64,000 nt of DNA from Cardinalis cardinalis. Lineage: Eukaryota; Chordata; Aves; Passeriformes; Cardinalidae. The DNA lies in assembly GCA_014549065.1 (NCBI GenBank), contig JACDOX010000023.1, forward strand, positions 1,491,980-1,555,979. Direction: 5' to 3'. Under the pieces are notes generated by a model that did not search any database, was not told the origin of the DNA, and was given only the letters and a program-made list of their open reading frames with translations. The position numbers were made by a program, and so were the translations under genes. Shown piece by piece: positions 48,022 through 63,100 of the stretch; positions within the stretch are counted from its first letter, which is position 1; each line of letters starts with the position of its first letter.

Positions 48022-50442
48022 GTAAGCCTAAAGCTTTGCTTGTGTGTAGACAGACCTTTTGTGCTACTAGTCCTTTACAAAAAAACCAAAACACTGCAAA
48101 AGATGGTGTAATCAGGTATGTAGACATTCCCTTTTTACTGACAGTATACCTAAGATGCAAAGGGGTGAGATGACTCTCTGCTCCTAAGGTGTAGCTGGAA
48201 AGGGTAGGGAATGAAAAACTACTACAAATCTTCCAACTAAGTCAGAGCATTCATAAGGCATTCTTAACTCTCCCTCAGGCTGGGTTCAATGCATTTTGAA
48301 ATATTGTCATATCTTTCAAGAAGTCCATTTCTGCTTTCAGAATGTGTCATTGTTACTTGTATGGCTGAGTTGACCTAGGGATTGGTAGGAGAATTGAGCT
48401 GTAAGTCTTCTGAGGCAGCAATTCTTTGTTTGAATCTGCACTATATAAACATCAATATGGGTGGCAGCCCATAAATGAGATCTAGGCATGCTGCTATATA
48501 TGTATGATACAAGTGTTGGATGAGTGNTCTGCATTGTTCAGTCTTTTTCTGTTCTGAAATGGTACGTTCTTCATTGATCATGCCTTCAAAGTTTCATCTA
48601 TGGGGAATTGTACTTTGTACTGATAAATTCTTTAATTTTTTTCAAGCTGGATGTTAACTGTGTGGTAGCAGCCATTATATAGCTGGGATGAGCTGTGCAA
48701 GAATGAGAAATGTGATTCATGTTTTAAATGAGTTAAATGTGATGCTTTCCATATGCAGGATATATATCCTTCTCTCTGAATAAGACACAGATCTCATGCA
48801 AGTCATGGGTTCTATGTTTTTTTACGAAACATCTGTGAGTTCTGACCTTTCAGGCTTGTGTGCAGATGAGCGAAGCACTGGTGTACTCACACACTGTGGA
48901 ACAAACTTCACAGAGCATAACACAGTAAATCTTGGAATGCATGAGAAAAGCCAATGGATCTGGAGGCCAGTGGCAACACGGGGTGACACAAAGGGCCAGA
49001 CCAACTTCCCAAGGCACTGAGTTGTTTTAGCTAGTCCAGCTCCAATGGAGGTGTTGTCANGGTTTCTCAATTTTCTGAGTTATGCCGCTGCTGTTCCTAA
49101 AGTAATTCAAGCACATGAATGTTATGAAAGCAAAGCATTGGGGCTGTTCCAAACTGTTTTATGTTAAAGTCATACCTAGCACAAGCTGTGTCTGCAGTGC
49201 CTGCACTATTGTCTAATCCATGAAACAGACCTGTGAGTGCTGGCTGTCTGTGTGAGGGACACAGAATGAAGCAGCATCATCACAGTGGGACATTAGCAAA
49301 TTCCATAAGTGTCAAATGTTTATCTGGTCTGACCCTGTTTGAAATTGGACTATTGCCTTGCTTGTCTCCTGGCTACTCAGGGCTGCATTTTTCCTCTTGT
49401 TGTCCAAGAGTGAACATTCTTTCTGTTTAATGTCTTCCCTGTATTACTAGTTTATCTTTGTTAAAGCTCTCTCAAACTTTGTTCNCTTGTGTTTCTGCTC
49501 TCCCTTCACTTCTTTGTAATCAAGCCCAACCACCTCTTTCACAGCCACCCTTTGTGCTTCTATTTGTAGCACTTTACCTGTTCCTCTATCTGGTGGTCAT
49601 GATTGCCCACTAAATTATTTCCTGATATTGTCCCCTCCCCTCCTCCACCCCCTTCCCCCCTCACCCTGAAGCCTCCAGTATGGGTCTGTTGAAGGGAAAC
49701 TGCTACCATTCTTCCAGTTTAAAAAGAATGAATGGAGAAAACCACACTAAACAACCCAAATGTCTTGAGATGGCATCTCCCTCAGATCTGCAGCAAAATT
49801 CCTGAAGGCAGAAAGTGTCCATTATAATATAGAAAAAGTTGCTGATTGCCAAATGNCTCAGAAGACTGGATCACAGCTCCATCACAATTGCATTGAGATG
49901 GTCACAGTCCTGACTTGCTGTATCTGCAATGAGTTAGATGACAGAGTTTTTCTGTCATTTTGAGAAGAATAGTTTCAGCATGTCTCTATCGAAGTTTGGC
50001 TAATGTGCTGGAGATGTAGCACAGCTGTAGAACATTTTTGCTTGCATGCTATGAGAATATTCTTTCAATTTATTTGCACCTTGCGAGTTGAATTTAACAA
50101 AAATTCTATCATTCATTTTTTTGTTGAAGTCCAAGTAGGTGATGCAAGATAAAAGCCTAGTGCCAGGAAAATGACTGGATTTATGGAATAAATCTGTTGA
50201 GCTCTAAGCTTCTGAGGGTCATCAGCTTGATCGCGAACAGGCTGAAGAAGGGCTGTAACAGCTTTGCTAGAAGCTAGAGTCAAAGACAGACCCAAAACTA
50301 TTTGATTGTTTATAACAGGCTATGATATGAAAGAGGTTGCAGACTGACACACTGTGAACCTTCAGATTAGTGAGAACCATATAGCTGCTGAGGATACTTG
50401 TACAGCCCAATGAAAATCTTGCCAATAATGCTATGACAGGAG
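48022..50442. other. Gene-free stretch
   Basis: No gene or mobile element was recognised. A pyrimidine-rich tract, 'cccctcccctcctccacccc', lies at about 49633-49665. Other content is unique AT-rich sequence. Confidence 0.5.
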
Positions 50443-50456
50443 TCACTAGATGGCAA
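50443..50456 (+). promoter_or_regulatory. CTCF-like motif
   Basis: TCACTAGATGGCAA matches the CTCF core (CCACTAGRKGGCA) at all but the first and last positions. Such sites anchor chromatin loops in vertebrates. A single motif in AT-rich surroundings is suggestive only. Confidence 0.35.
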
Positions 50457-53400
50457 TATTACCTGTACTCTTACAAATCCAAGCATATGGGCATTGTCCA
50501 GCCCTTGGGAAAGGTGTGCCTTGCTCTGTAGAGGTTTCCTGTAGTGTCATCTGTAGTGGGAGCTTAGGACAGCCACAAAGGCTTTCCAATCCTTTCTGAA
50601 TGGGGAAATTACTTCAATGCTGGNAACTGCATTCGGAGTGTCCAACAAGCCACTCCAATGGTGTACCCACCAATTTCTTTGGACGTAACTGTGCCAGAGG
50701 CACAGAGTGATTTGGTGTGTATGTGTCCTGCTCAGCTGTGCCTGCTGCCAGCAGGGAAGCTGTAGTGGGGGGCACATGGGAGGTAGCAGTCAACTGGAGG
50801 TGTTTCTGTAGCCCCACTCACCTCAATCTGCCAGCAAATGTGAGTTAAGACCCCTTTTAATCTTTTGACTGGAGGCTGTACTGCCAGGGCTTCACATCTG
50901 CTACTACTCAGAGAAGCTGAGAGTATCCCTCTTCATTCAGGGCTTGGCAGGTTTTGCACATGGTTCTGATTTTGTGTGAAGTTGATTTTATGTATGTGCN
51001 GTAGAGGTTGTGCTAATCTACCAAAAATTTTTGTAGGATTTCAATTTAGGATTTTAGTACCTCTGTGAGAAGTATGGTTAAGAATAATGCTCTAGATTTA
51101 GCTGTTTGCAGTTGATTGAGAAACTGTCTTGATAAGGTATGTGATATTAATAACTGTGGGTGCTGGACTAGGCTCATTTTGTTGAAGTTTTCTTGTTAAA
51201 AATCTGCAGCCATGTTTTAGTAATGTTTGCCTTCTTTTTTAAGTTTAAATTTTCATTGACAAATTTATGNCTAGTTCACACAGGTTATCTGGAAATCACA
51301 GAACTGTCAAAGTATGCAAAATGTCTGCCTTTCTGACCTTTTTGCTGCAGATGTTGTTTCTATTATTAACTGTTTCGACTAAAAGTTTCATTGAAAGAAT
51401 GTTAGGGGGACCCCAACTCAAAAAAGTCCCCATGTAGTTAATAATTTCTTCTNAGTTTACATGTGAATGCAAAATAATAAGTAATAACATAATTGCTACA
51501 ATAAAGAATATTATTTGGACTAGATTAGTAGTTTTCCTTCTCTCCATATTGTTCAAAGTTTCCCACTGTGATGAGGACATTGTACTTTTTGTTCTTGCAG
51601 CCACATATCCTATCAGGAAAGCCCACCCNGGGCTCACACGTGGGACATCCTTTTCTCAACTCTATAGCCAGTAGAGTAGGTCTGAGAAACATTAGTTTTT
51701 CCTTACCTGCATCNTATTTTCTATTTGGGAACTAATTCTTGAAGAAGAAAATTCAAAAGTCTATTGTAAGTAACACACCCTTGAAACAAGAAATTCTGTT
51801 AGGAGCAGCATNATCTTGCAACTAAGCAATAGAAATACGGACATTTATCTTTTCCCCCCACTAAGGAGAAAATAACTCACATGAGCCCTTTGGAGGTCAT
51901 TGCAATTTCTCTTTTCATCCTAAACAAGAAAAAAAAGACTTGTGGAATATAAGCTATTGAGCAATAGTAAAGATTGGAAGCCACANAGCTGTGCTGCCAA
52001 TCCATCCTCCTCCCATCAGTTCCATAATCTCCTGTGTTGGTGCTCATCTCCCTGGATGGATTTCATACAAAGACATTTAGGTATAACATCTTATAGGATT
52101 CAGTGTAATATTCTACTAGTAAAGATTCATCAAAGCAGTTCAACAACTGATGGAGAAGACATCTGTCTATCAATTGGAATTATTTCTCTAGCAAGTACTA
52201 ACATGAAAAAGAGGGGAAATCTGGTAAATCTTTCTTCTTAAGGCCTGAACACTCTCTTGAAATACTAAAATTGTGTGTGCTAGCAACAGCCCCTATATGG
52301 GCTACTTGCCCTGCACTTACTCAGCTGCCAGATCGAAGTGGTGTTAGTGAGAGCCCAGGCTGAGAATTGCCAGGCCAACTTGCTTTGCAGAGCACCAGGG
52401 TTTTTCCTGACNCTTATTTGCCCTTGGTGAGGGTCTCTGGTGAGCAGTAATGCTGCAGCTCCTCATATCAAGTGAGGAAATTGAAATGTACTTGAATTAG
52501 AAACAGATGACTGGAATTTAGAGATGAGTTAAAACTGCTACAAGCAAAAGGCAAGAGTGATATAATTAGTCTGTCTTGAGACTGGTTTGCTTATGTTACT
52601 TATTAGAGTCCTTTCCTATAGCTTTAAAAAGTAACCAAAGAGAAATGAAACCAGTGAAGATACAAACAGAGCTCTTGGATCTGAGCTCTACAGTTCATTT
52701 TAGATCCAAAATGTCCCAAAGCAATGCCAGATCCTGATTCTCTGCTGGTCAAGATTTTGCACAGATATGATTTCAGTGGAATCAGTAAGACTGTTTCAAA
52801 CTAAGATGGGAAGTAATAGATGATATTGGAATTATTTCCTCTCTGCCTGCTGAAAATTTGGCTAGGCCCCTTGATTAATAATGAGAAAATTANAATATGT
52901 AGTAGAATCTGTCTCCTTAATTTTGTACAAGTTTGAATCACTATTTAATNTATAGGACTTGGATCCATCTGTTTGACAAGCTTGAATTTGATGAAGCTCT
53001 TTGTCTCTGCNGTGATCTCTGAGCTATCAGCATCCTTAAAGGGTATTATAATGAAACCTTCCAAGGAGGAAAGTGGTCCCCATTACTTTTTGGATGCTTT
53101 GTCCAGTGCTGGCTGTGCTCCAGGAGTGGAGTGATGTTGATATCCACTGCACTGATGTGTTNGTTGATGTAACACTGCTGAATGACTCGGAGAGCCTTGG
53201 TTTTCCAAAGACATAGAGCAACTGAAAACAAAAAAGTGAAACAAATCCAGTAACAGATCNGTTCAATGCTGAAGACAAATGAGGCTCTCTGTACGTAACA
53301 CTTGGTTCTCGCCTTGTCCTTCAGAGCCCTTAGCTGAGACTCTGTGTCTCAGTACTATCAATGGGTGCACTAAAGCCTCTGATCAAATGAACACAGAACT

Positions 53401-56400
53401 GCACATAATTAATTCCTGTTACAGCTGCAGGAGTTGAAGAATAACTTGTGCCAAAGTAGAGCAGAAGGGCAGAACACCCACTCTAGTGCCACAGACTCAC
53501 CTTGTTTGGCCAACATCAGTCTAAGTTTAGAGAGAGAGCTCTAACCTCAGAAGAGGTTATGATGGAAGCAGTCAAATTGTTTTGTGCACAAGATGTGAGA
53601 TTATCAGAGAATTTTGACAAAACTTGTATTTTCAGGACCAGCACCTTTTTTACTGTACAATGATTTGTGCAAAGGACCATCATCTGGAGCTCTGTAATCC
53701 TCTATAATTATAATGGATTATTTGAACTAGAAATGTAAAATTATTCAAGTATTCCTTTTTTTCCCAAAATGTGANTTTTCTTGATTTTCCTGTGTTTCAT
53801 AGGAACATAAAGGAACATAAAGGTCATAAGTATTTGTTTTTGTTTTTTTTTTCACTGGGGAAAATGTATTCTTTTCTGTCCTTTGAGATGTCTTAATTTA
53901 GACCTTAAATGCTAGAGAATATTTTAAATGCTTTACTGTTTTAATGAACAAGCAGTGTAATCTATTTTTTATGTCAATAAGTTAACTTTATTCAGATCTT
54001 TCTAGAAAGTTCCAAACTCTAGCCTATCATTTGGGATGTCTTTCTTTTCTCTGCTTATGAAACCAATTCTGATTTCTGACCTGCCTTCCATATAACAAAG
54101 GACCGTAGAGCATCTAGTCTGCAGCTTTTGATGTTTCTTTGCTCTAGGAGGGGTGTGTGGCTACATGGGGGAAGAAAAGAAGGGCTGCTTTTCCCATTAA
54201 AGGTATAGGATATTTTTGGTAGGAGGTTTAAGCCTTGTTGGCACTAATGCACAGTGAACAGTCACTGTATCAACCTGCCTGGAGAAAAGACATTTGGCTG
54301 GCTGGTGTGCAGCACAGTTCAGTGGGATTGCTTGTTTTCCTGCCTTTCTGCCTGCTTTCCACTTCATTCAGCCACAGAAGCTGCCAGGTTATCCTGACCC
54401 AAGTGCAGCTTAGACTCCCTGTTGGTGAAGGCTGGGGTTCACTGTATTTTTCCTTTATTTTGCTCCGTGCCCAGGCTGGCGTGCCAGGCAGCTGGTGTGG
54501 CCTGACACAGCTGAACTCGCACTGCCCTCTCTTAAGGAAATGCTTGAGGCATTGTCAACTTTAGGACAGATTTAAGTGTCTGTTGTGCTAATTAAGTTGT
54601 GCAAAGGAAAAACGCTGAAGATCTGCAAGTCTGGCTATTATGACTTTTTCAAGTAATTACTAATGTTTGACATGCAGGAACTGCCAGTTTTTGAATTGCT
54701 ATTTTGTTATTGTTAAATTATAGTAAGAAATTACTTTGTCTCCATAACATTCTCTAAAATTGAAAGTACAATTAACAAAAAATCAAATTTTCCAGTTTGT
54801 TGCAAAGAAGCATCTGCAAAAATACTCTAGAGGACATGATGATAACCATGGTCTGCAGCTGTTGCGTTTCTGAGAGCTGTTTCTCAGATCTGTGGTCAAT
54901 GTTGATTTCAGTTTTATACTTCATGTAGGAATTCAACTTGTATTTATAAAGTCTTGCTCCAAAATGTTGTATCCACTCTTTGAATAGGGGATGGATTTGA
55001 CAGTCTAGTTTCTTGTTATAAATTAGGTCATTTACAGAACAATTCTTAATCAGAAATTTCATCACCGTGCATTACTTTTTGGAGAGCACAGGATCTCCAA
55101 AGCAGAACAGCAGTTAAAATCATATTTTACCATGGTTAAAATTGAGAGCTCAGGGGCAGGCTGCATCTGAAGAAACATTTTTAGAAGAAATGATGACTTG
55201 TTTCCATTACTTATCAGACTGAAACATGTNGGCAGGGTGTTTTCCACCTGAGAAATTACCCTCTTCAGAGTTTAGTGAGGCCTTTTGTCATGGTGGAGTT
55301 CAGAATTAAGGATCCTGGAACAAAGACAGCTTTAACTCAAGATTGTACAATTAGGACTCTGAGTTTGTAGCATTACTAATGATGATTACAGTGTTACAGT
55401 TTATCGTGGAAGGGCACCCAGTGATTATTTGGCTCCTTTTGGGAATCTCAATCCTCATGCATAGCTTTCCACTAGGAAACATCTGTTCCTGAGTGGTCTG
55501 ACTTTGAACCTCAACTTCCTATCACATCCAATGCAAAGATGTCTCCTGCTGGTGCTTATTAAAGAAGAAAAAAAGAGAAAAATATGCTTGGTTAGTAGTG
55601 CCATGCTTTGGGGATTTCACTTGTCATCTATGGGGTCACGAAAGAAAANCTTCCCCACAGTAAGTCATAATTTGTGTTTTGGGTTCTCTGGTCTTTCTCC
55701 AGAGCACAGGAGACTAAATCCCTTTTTACTGAGGTTAGGCAGGGTACATTCTTTGAGCAGCATTACATTCTCAGGGATCNGGTTCATGTTTTTTTATAGA
55801 CCTGTTTGGGGCTAAGACTGCTGGATTTTAGGTCAAATCTCTTTTGATTGTCAGAGTATTGGATNTTTTTCTTCCATGTAGATTCCCTGGACTATTAATT
55901 TCTTGAATAGGCAGAAGGCTGTTTCAATTCAGACTGAGATGAATTAGGTGCCTCTGCAATTAAACTACAAATCTAATCTGAGATTGCATACTAATAAAAT
56001 ACTTTGTTACAACATGTGTTCAGCATACTGGAAGCTCCTAAGTCTGATGTGCTCTTATTCTTTCTGCAAAATTGTTATGAAAATGTCCTTGCTGTTTCTA
56101 ATCTGACTGGCCCCAATANGCAATCATGCTTCAAGCTTCCAAGCATCTCCCTTAACACCTGCCAAAAATTCCAAAATCTGCATTTAAAGCTGTTATTAAA
56201 ATCTTTCATTAGACTTTAAGAAACTTCTTCCCCAAAGAAATTGTGTTATGATCTTACGGAACCATCAGCTACAGCATAATCGATAGGGANAAAACCACAG
56301 AATTCCAGTGCAAAGGTGGTGTTGTAGCACAGTTTNGAGGACCTGATAGCAAAAAGCTAGATTGGATGATTTTATGAGTCTTTGTATACTTCTGTTCCTC

Positions 56401-59400
56401 TACAAGAAGTCTTTCCTGTCAGAAATCCAGTGAATTTTGCTACACTTTCTTAGGGTATAGCTATATGACAGGTTACACANCATCCATTTGAACTCCTCTG
56501 AGTTAGAAGGTATCTTCAGTAAAAAGCTTAAAAGTGGTCTAATTTAAATGGGCACTGAAATGAAGTCAATGCCTAAAGTCCAAAGTTACTGTAATGAATC
56601 CTTTAGAGGGAGCTGATTTTACTACTGATTTATTTGAAAGACATTTTGAAAAATGCAAGAGAAATGACTGCATTGAAGTACAATTAAATTTGTATCATCG
56701 AGCCTGATGCATAAAATTTGAAGAATAGAGGCAAAACCGGATTCTTTCAACTTTGTGATTAGAAGTGGAGTCCTTATTTTTACTGTTTAGGACAAGCAGT
56801 AAAGAACAGCTGCTGCTCCAATAAATCAGAGCTCCATCAAGAATTGAGAAGGTGAATATACTGTACTAAAGGAATGCAGGACAAAAAAAGAAGAATAGGA
56901 ATTGTTTGCCTTTTACTCAGAACCATAATTATGGTGGGAATGGAGCAGATTAAAGGAGGGGTGAAGCAGAAGAGACCCAGAGAAGAAAGACCCTGAAATT
57001 GAAGAAAAAAACCCTTTGCAATATTCAATGTAGATGGACTGCAGAGAAACAAAAGCTGCCTAGGTATTCTTGCTTTTATCTCTTTCCTGAGTGATAGATG
57101 TCAGGGCNTTTTTTCCANNAGCCCAGCTTNTGTGCTGTCTTCACACCTGAGGGAATTTGGTCTCCTGCTACCTGCAAATGGAAGTAGCTGTCAAGGGCTG
57201 TGTGAGCACATGCACGTAGCNCCCACCTGAGACAGACCCCAGTGGTCACTGCATTATTTCAAAGCTCAGAGTGATGAAATTTCCCTCTCTGTGTAATTGT
57301 TACTGAAACTTCCAATTTTTTTTGCTGATGACNTGGAGTGTAGAGGAGGTTAAGTTACTCATACTGCCACCCTGTTTTCTGAGCATGTTTAACCTNGGGG
57401 TCACTTCAGGTATGTGAATTGAGTAGTGATAAGGTTTGCTGCTTTGAATGCAATTGCTAGTATTCAGTTTCCTAACACTTTGCTGGAGCCCTTCAGAGAT
57501 TAATGGATAAACACAAACCTACTCATGCTTGTACAACAATAAATGCTTTCTAAATTCTACATTATATCAACCTTGGAAGGCAGAAGGACTGAGACTCACT
57601 AATTCTNCAGTCAGTAATACTATTTTTAAAATATTTTCTTTTGCGTTCTGTGAACAATATTTGAATATTACTTTGTTTACAGGTCACTCTGGATTTCAGG
57701 TGGCTGCTCATGTCTCTGCCCTGTGTTACACACCATGCACTTCTATGTATCTGCAGGGAGTTGTACAAAGTGCATATTGGAAGAGATTGGCTCTGTAATT
57801 TTACTGTCAAGGAGCTTTTGTGTAAGTATGTACATGAGAAATCTCCTCTTTCCTAAGCATAATAAATAAAACAATGAATGAGTATTTCTCATTTAATATA
57901 TCTTTTTTTTTTCTGGAGACAGGAAGAATCTCCAGGATTTTTTCAAAATTTGTCTTATGCAGTTAAGAGGTTAGATTTTAATGCAGTTGTATGAGGAGTT
58001 GTAGCTCCCTTATGTTTTGAAGTTTACGTTTGCAAACATTTGTTTTCTAACAACCACCANTCATGTTTTGTGCTTTTTCAGTACAAATTTTGTTCTGCTA
58101 TCAGCCTGTCATTGTTGCTACAGTAATATCTCATGGATTACTGTGAGTGCTTGAAAAGTNTGTCAGCTAGGAGATCAAAGTCTATTTTGAAAGCCACTCA
58201 CCCCTCCAGACTGGCGAGTAATCTGTACAATTGTTACAGAAAAAGGGTAACTATAATAGAGGAGGTGAAAGCTGACTGGGCTTTGGTCAACATCAGAGTT
58301 GCTTGCAATGTATGCTTGAGTTGTTTAAGTTGATTGTCCACTGTGTGGTATAGTAGAGTTCAAAGGTTTTGCCCCAGGATATAGTCCTTGATGCGTGTAC
58401 ACCAAGTACATTGCTCTGCTTTGCTTTGTGCTCGAAGCTACGCCATACCGCGTTGCTTGGCACCTTATGGTGAAATAGAGAAAGGCAAAGTTTGTGAGTA
58501 ACTTTCATTCTTGTTGACTATGTTAGTCCCANATGCCTAAACCTTTTTGTCTTCACAGTAGAGATCAAATCCAGGAGGGGCCCTTGCTTAAGGAAAATTA
58601 GTAATTTTAAGTCATTGAGCTGGACCCTGAATTTCGTGAGACACAACTCTTGTTTTGGTTTGTAGGACTGTGCTGGAATTGAAAAGACTCTTGGCACAAC
58701 ACAGAGCTAAATAACAGCATTGAGATTTGGCCCCTAGGAATTTCCTGTTTAAAAAATGCTGGGCTTGGCCATGAACTTCGTGTATGCAGCGCACACAACG
58801 CCAGATGCATGTTCTCTCTTTTGCAAATCTGAGGGAACTGAAGGCACTCCTGGATTTTAGCAGGATCTGCAGAAGCTCTNACAGCTGATAGATACCAATG
58901 CTGTACCCATAACTCATGAGTTGCCATAATAACATATATAGTAATGCATAGCAATCAAATAAGATCTGTAGCTTTACTCAAGATATCCAAAGCTTAAATA
59001 GATTGCGGTGTACAACACTTTTTTTATATTTCCTGCTTTATTTCATACTTACATAACTTTTAGTATATGGAACAGCAAAGCATGATTTAAAATTTTAATT
59101 TGGAGATAAGTATGTAAGGTTTCTGTAGTTCTTTGAAATAAAGTAAAAAGAATACTTGATTGCAGGAGAATCTCTGAAACTGGTTCACCCTAAGTTGTTC
59201 CAGAAGCTGCTTCAGGATCATCACCTGAGCATCTGTTCTTAAAAAAAAGCTTTGATTTGATTACAAACAATGCCTCAGACATTTAAAAGCACATCTGGTA
59301 CAGTCCTGAATCCAATAAATATTTAAGGAGACCTTAAAAAAAACCCAACAAAACACAAAAATCAACAAAACCACCAAGGAGAAACTGTAACTGAGTTGGA

Positions 59401-60054
59401 TGATTCATCCCCTGAGACAGGAGGAGCTAATGACCAAAGAGTCAGCATGGGGAATTTGGGCAAGATTTGGAATGCTTCTATTTTGAGGTCCTTGCAAATG
59501 CCCAAATGTAGAACCTCACAACCTTTCCATTCAACTTAGAGATATCACATAGACAAAGTTCTGTACAAATATACCTCAGACGCTGTTTTGCACCAGCACA
59601 GTACACTCTAGGATAGGACGGCTGCTTCTGTTGAATTAGTTCAGGTTCCTTGGTAAGGGGATGTTAAGGCTTCAGCTGAATAACTTCTCTGTTAGCCTGG
59701 TGCACATTTTTAGTAGTAGTGGCTTTTTTATTCCTAACTAGTTTTGTTTCATAATTATTTCCCCAGTCTCTAGGAGAATATTAGCGGGCTCAAGTAAGAT
59801 TTCACAAAACCCAGAAAGTGTTTGTGTGCGGGTACAGAAGGTACACATGTTTTAATTTCCTTAGGGATATATCCTGTTTGTCAGCAGAAGAATTTAGATT
59901 TACGTTTTTTTGTTTCTTCATGGCAAGTCTGTGCCAATATGTCATATCCCATCGCACACTTTTGGATTATGGTACCTCCTGCTGCTCTGAGCAACAGTTT
60001 CCAAGCGGTCCTCAGCTGGACTCCTACCTGAGCAAACGAAAATGTAACATTTGG
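50457..60054. other. Gene-free stretch
   Basis: About 9.6 kb in which I recognised no exon, RNA gene or mobile element. Small items are a two-copy AGGAACATAA repeat at 53801-53820 with a decayed third copy, a T-rich run at about 53839-53852, and an A/C-rich tract at about 59334-59378. Slightly CpG-richer segments lie at about 58370-58460 and 59940-60040. ORFs are short and unremarkable. Confidence 0.5.
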
Positions 60055-60187
60055 AAATGATCTGATATGTATGATTATATTACCTAGAGGGTTTCTGAGG
60101 GCCTGATATGTATGGTTATATTATGTATGGTTATTATTAAATGATCTGATATGCATGGTTATATTACTTAGAGGGTTTCTGAGGGCC
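60055..60187. repeat. Imperfect tandem duplication, 84-bp period
   Basis: The 49-base segment at 60055-60103 recurs at 60139-60187 with only a few differences. Both begin aaatgatctgatatg and end gagggtttctgagggcc. Between them lies a partial third copy of the inner part (tgatatgtatggttatatta) and a further 'tgtatggttatta'. This is a local, moderately recent duplication in non-coding sequence. Confidence 0.92.
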
Positions 60188-63100
60188 TTTTTAGTTCAAG
60201 ACTTGAGACTCTTGTATATCTGCTTACAAACTGTTTCATGGCCTAAATGATACACAGATCCTAACAGGCCATAGTTTCTCACGTCATTCAATGCTGTCAC
60301 ATTTCTACTTCCTGGATTTTTCTCACCTGGAGGCTCTGTACTCTTTGTTCTCTTTTGAAGACTGAAATTGCTGAAACTTTCTCAATAAAACTCCATCAGT
60401 CCCTGCTGACTATAATTAATCTTACCTAAATAGTTTAAAGGTGTTCTGGCTGATATTTCTTCTCCCCTTAAGTATCATAAATGTTTTAAGCATATTTTCA
60501 CTGTTAACCCTTTGTGGTAGGAGGAGGAAAGCTTCATCTTTGTTGGGCTGTAGCAATAGTGGGAACAGTTGTAGTTGTGATGGAGAGCAGATGTAGTTTC
60601 CTATTGGCTGGAGGTGTTTCAGGTCTGTGAATCCCCTTTACAGGTGATCATCTTGTTCAGCATGTCTTCTTTTTTTATCAGTTCTTCTTGACTAACCTGG
60701 ATGATTCTTGCCTCACTTTTGTCTCAATTGCATCTTTGACACTGATTTATTCTGATGTGCTCTGCACTGGACATTAGGATCTAATTGAGGATTTTGGATT
60801 TCATTAGGCACCAATCAATATTTAAGCACAGGGCTGAGGATGAGCTCCCCTACTTTTGAGTCAGACAGCCTTAAAAACTACACAACTATTGAACTAAAAA
60901 TTTTTCATACTATGTTTGTATTTAAACTGGCAAAANCTCATGACTATTAAAAAAAAAGAAAAATAATTAATCTTACCCAACTAGAGGATGATAAAGCACC
61001 CTTTTTATTTAACAAGTAATCACTTTGGTTTAGACTGGGTTTACTTTTCCTGACAGTATCTTCTCCTAAAGTTTTACTGAGGCTTCGTCCATGTTTTCAA
61101 GCTTCACCAACACTGGCTGAGAGCTGTAAAAAAACCCCAAAAACAATAATAAAAATTTAAAAATAATCCAGGAAGTATTCTNGGTAAATTTAAATTAAGA
61201 GATGGCTAAAAAGTCCTTTTGCCACTACTGTTTACTTTGTTCAAGCAGCGACATATGTACCGAAAGGGCCAATTTAACAGATTTTCCTCCACTTAAGGTA
61301 TTTGGTAGCAGCCATATAGGAGATCTGCTTAAGCCATCTGCANATGAATTATGGAGTATGTAGGGCTTCAAAATGGGTCCACTAACTTGGCTGAAAACAG
61401 CCTCCTCCTTCTTCTATAGGTGCACATTCTGGATCTGATTATGAAATGACAGAGCTGCATGAGATCCCCTGTCCTGCGGGACAAGCTTGTACATTCCACA
61501 AGAAAAACAGCTGAAAGCAGGAGCATTTTAAGGGAGAAAAGGGGAAAAAAATCAGTTCTTTGTCTTTTATTCCACCTTCAGGTGATTTTGGAGGTGGACT
61601 AATGTTGTTATCAGGCTTTCTTGTTCCTCTACTTATCAAATGCATTGGTATTTACAGAAAACATAAGAAACACTTTTTAGTGGAGACATTTTTTAAAGTG
61701 TGTCCAAATGGGTCAGTTTCTCAGCCCTCTTGAAATATGATAAATAAAGCAGGATTAGGGAAATAAAGAAGGAAAATGAGGAAAAAATAGAAAATGGCAG
61801 AAAAAATGAAGGATAAATTACAATGGAAGTGAAATAATATTAAAGGTTGAAAAAATTGATGGCTGAGAAAAGTCCACATAACTATTTTATACATCCTTCA
61901 CTGTGAATTGAAGGAATTCATTGAGTACTGTATCCTCNTCCAGAGTTGTATGTTAGTTAAATATTATAATATCTCTGGGCTTTCTCCTCCTTCACCTCAT
62001 GAGAAAAAAGCAGTTTTAGTGTGACTGTGAATAAAATATCAGATTTTGTCCTTTTTTTCCTGTCCAAATTTTAGCAACATGAGACCTCTGTGCTGTGAAT
62101 GCCAGACATGGGCAGCTGAGTCATACAGAATAAAATGGAAGTATAGTTGACCTGCCATTGTTAGTGTGTCTTATCACAGATGGTTTTGTTGCCCATACAA
62201 GACTTTTTCTTTGTGCAACTATTCCTCTCTATGTCTGCCCACTTGATTGTGTAGAAACTTGATCCTTTTCTGTAAACCATGTAAAATTCAGGGTAGAGAA
62301 AACTACACGCAGACTGAAAGCATACTTGCAGATCCTAAAAGGTACCACACACCCAACTTCTACTTATGTGAATTTCACTGAGGCTGGAGAAGCAGCATCA
62401 GCGAATGCTGAACTGGCATCATTCTACAACAGAATAATCATGAGAGGCTGTGATGTGAGGCCAATATATGTAATTTATGTGCAACTGGCAGGGAGGAGTT
62501 GAGGAAGACTGCAGGTAGGCAACATGAATCCAAATGTTTCTTTTTCTTAGTGTCCTGTTCATCATGTTGCAGTGCCTGTAAAATATTGGGTAGGCAGAAA
62601 ACTGCCACCCTGAAAGGAACAGAGGATTATAGAGAAAGATGAGTCATGCTCTTGCTAGCCAATATTATTTGGTTTGTATTTCCTCGCACTAACAAGTGGA
62701 GATTTTGTTCAAAATGCAAAAAGTGCTGTGAGGAATTAGAGTGTGATCCTATATAAGAAAATAATTATTAGAATGGTATTTGCAAGCTAACAATCTTACT
62801 TTTGAGGCTCAACATTGCAGGTGCTTTGCAACAAAAGGATAATGGATATAAACTGTTTACTAAGTTTTTAGAACCTTTTGCTGTTGTTGTTCACTCTTTG
62901 TAAACAATTTGATTCCCTTCCACCTGCCTTTTCCTAAGACCTTATGGGTGCAATGGTGTAAAATTAGCTGCTGAAGCTTTGGAAGGAAGCTCCAGGAAAC
63001 AGATGATGTGCTTTCAGGCTAGACTGTCAAAACACTTCCCCAGCAGATCAGATTTATTCTGTATTGGATATTCAAAAGGGAAATAGTAAATTATGTTTCT

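Noticed and set aside
53036..53278. Serine-rich minus-strand ORF
   Set aside because: Two overlapping frames are open together and neither peptide is recognisable; no splice context.
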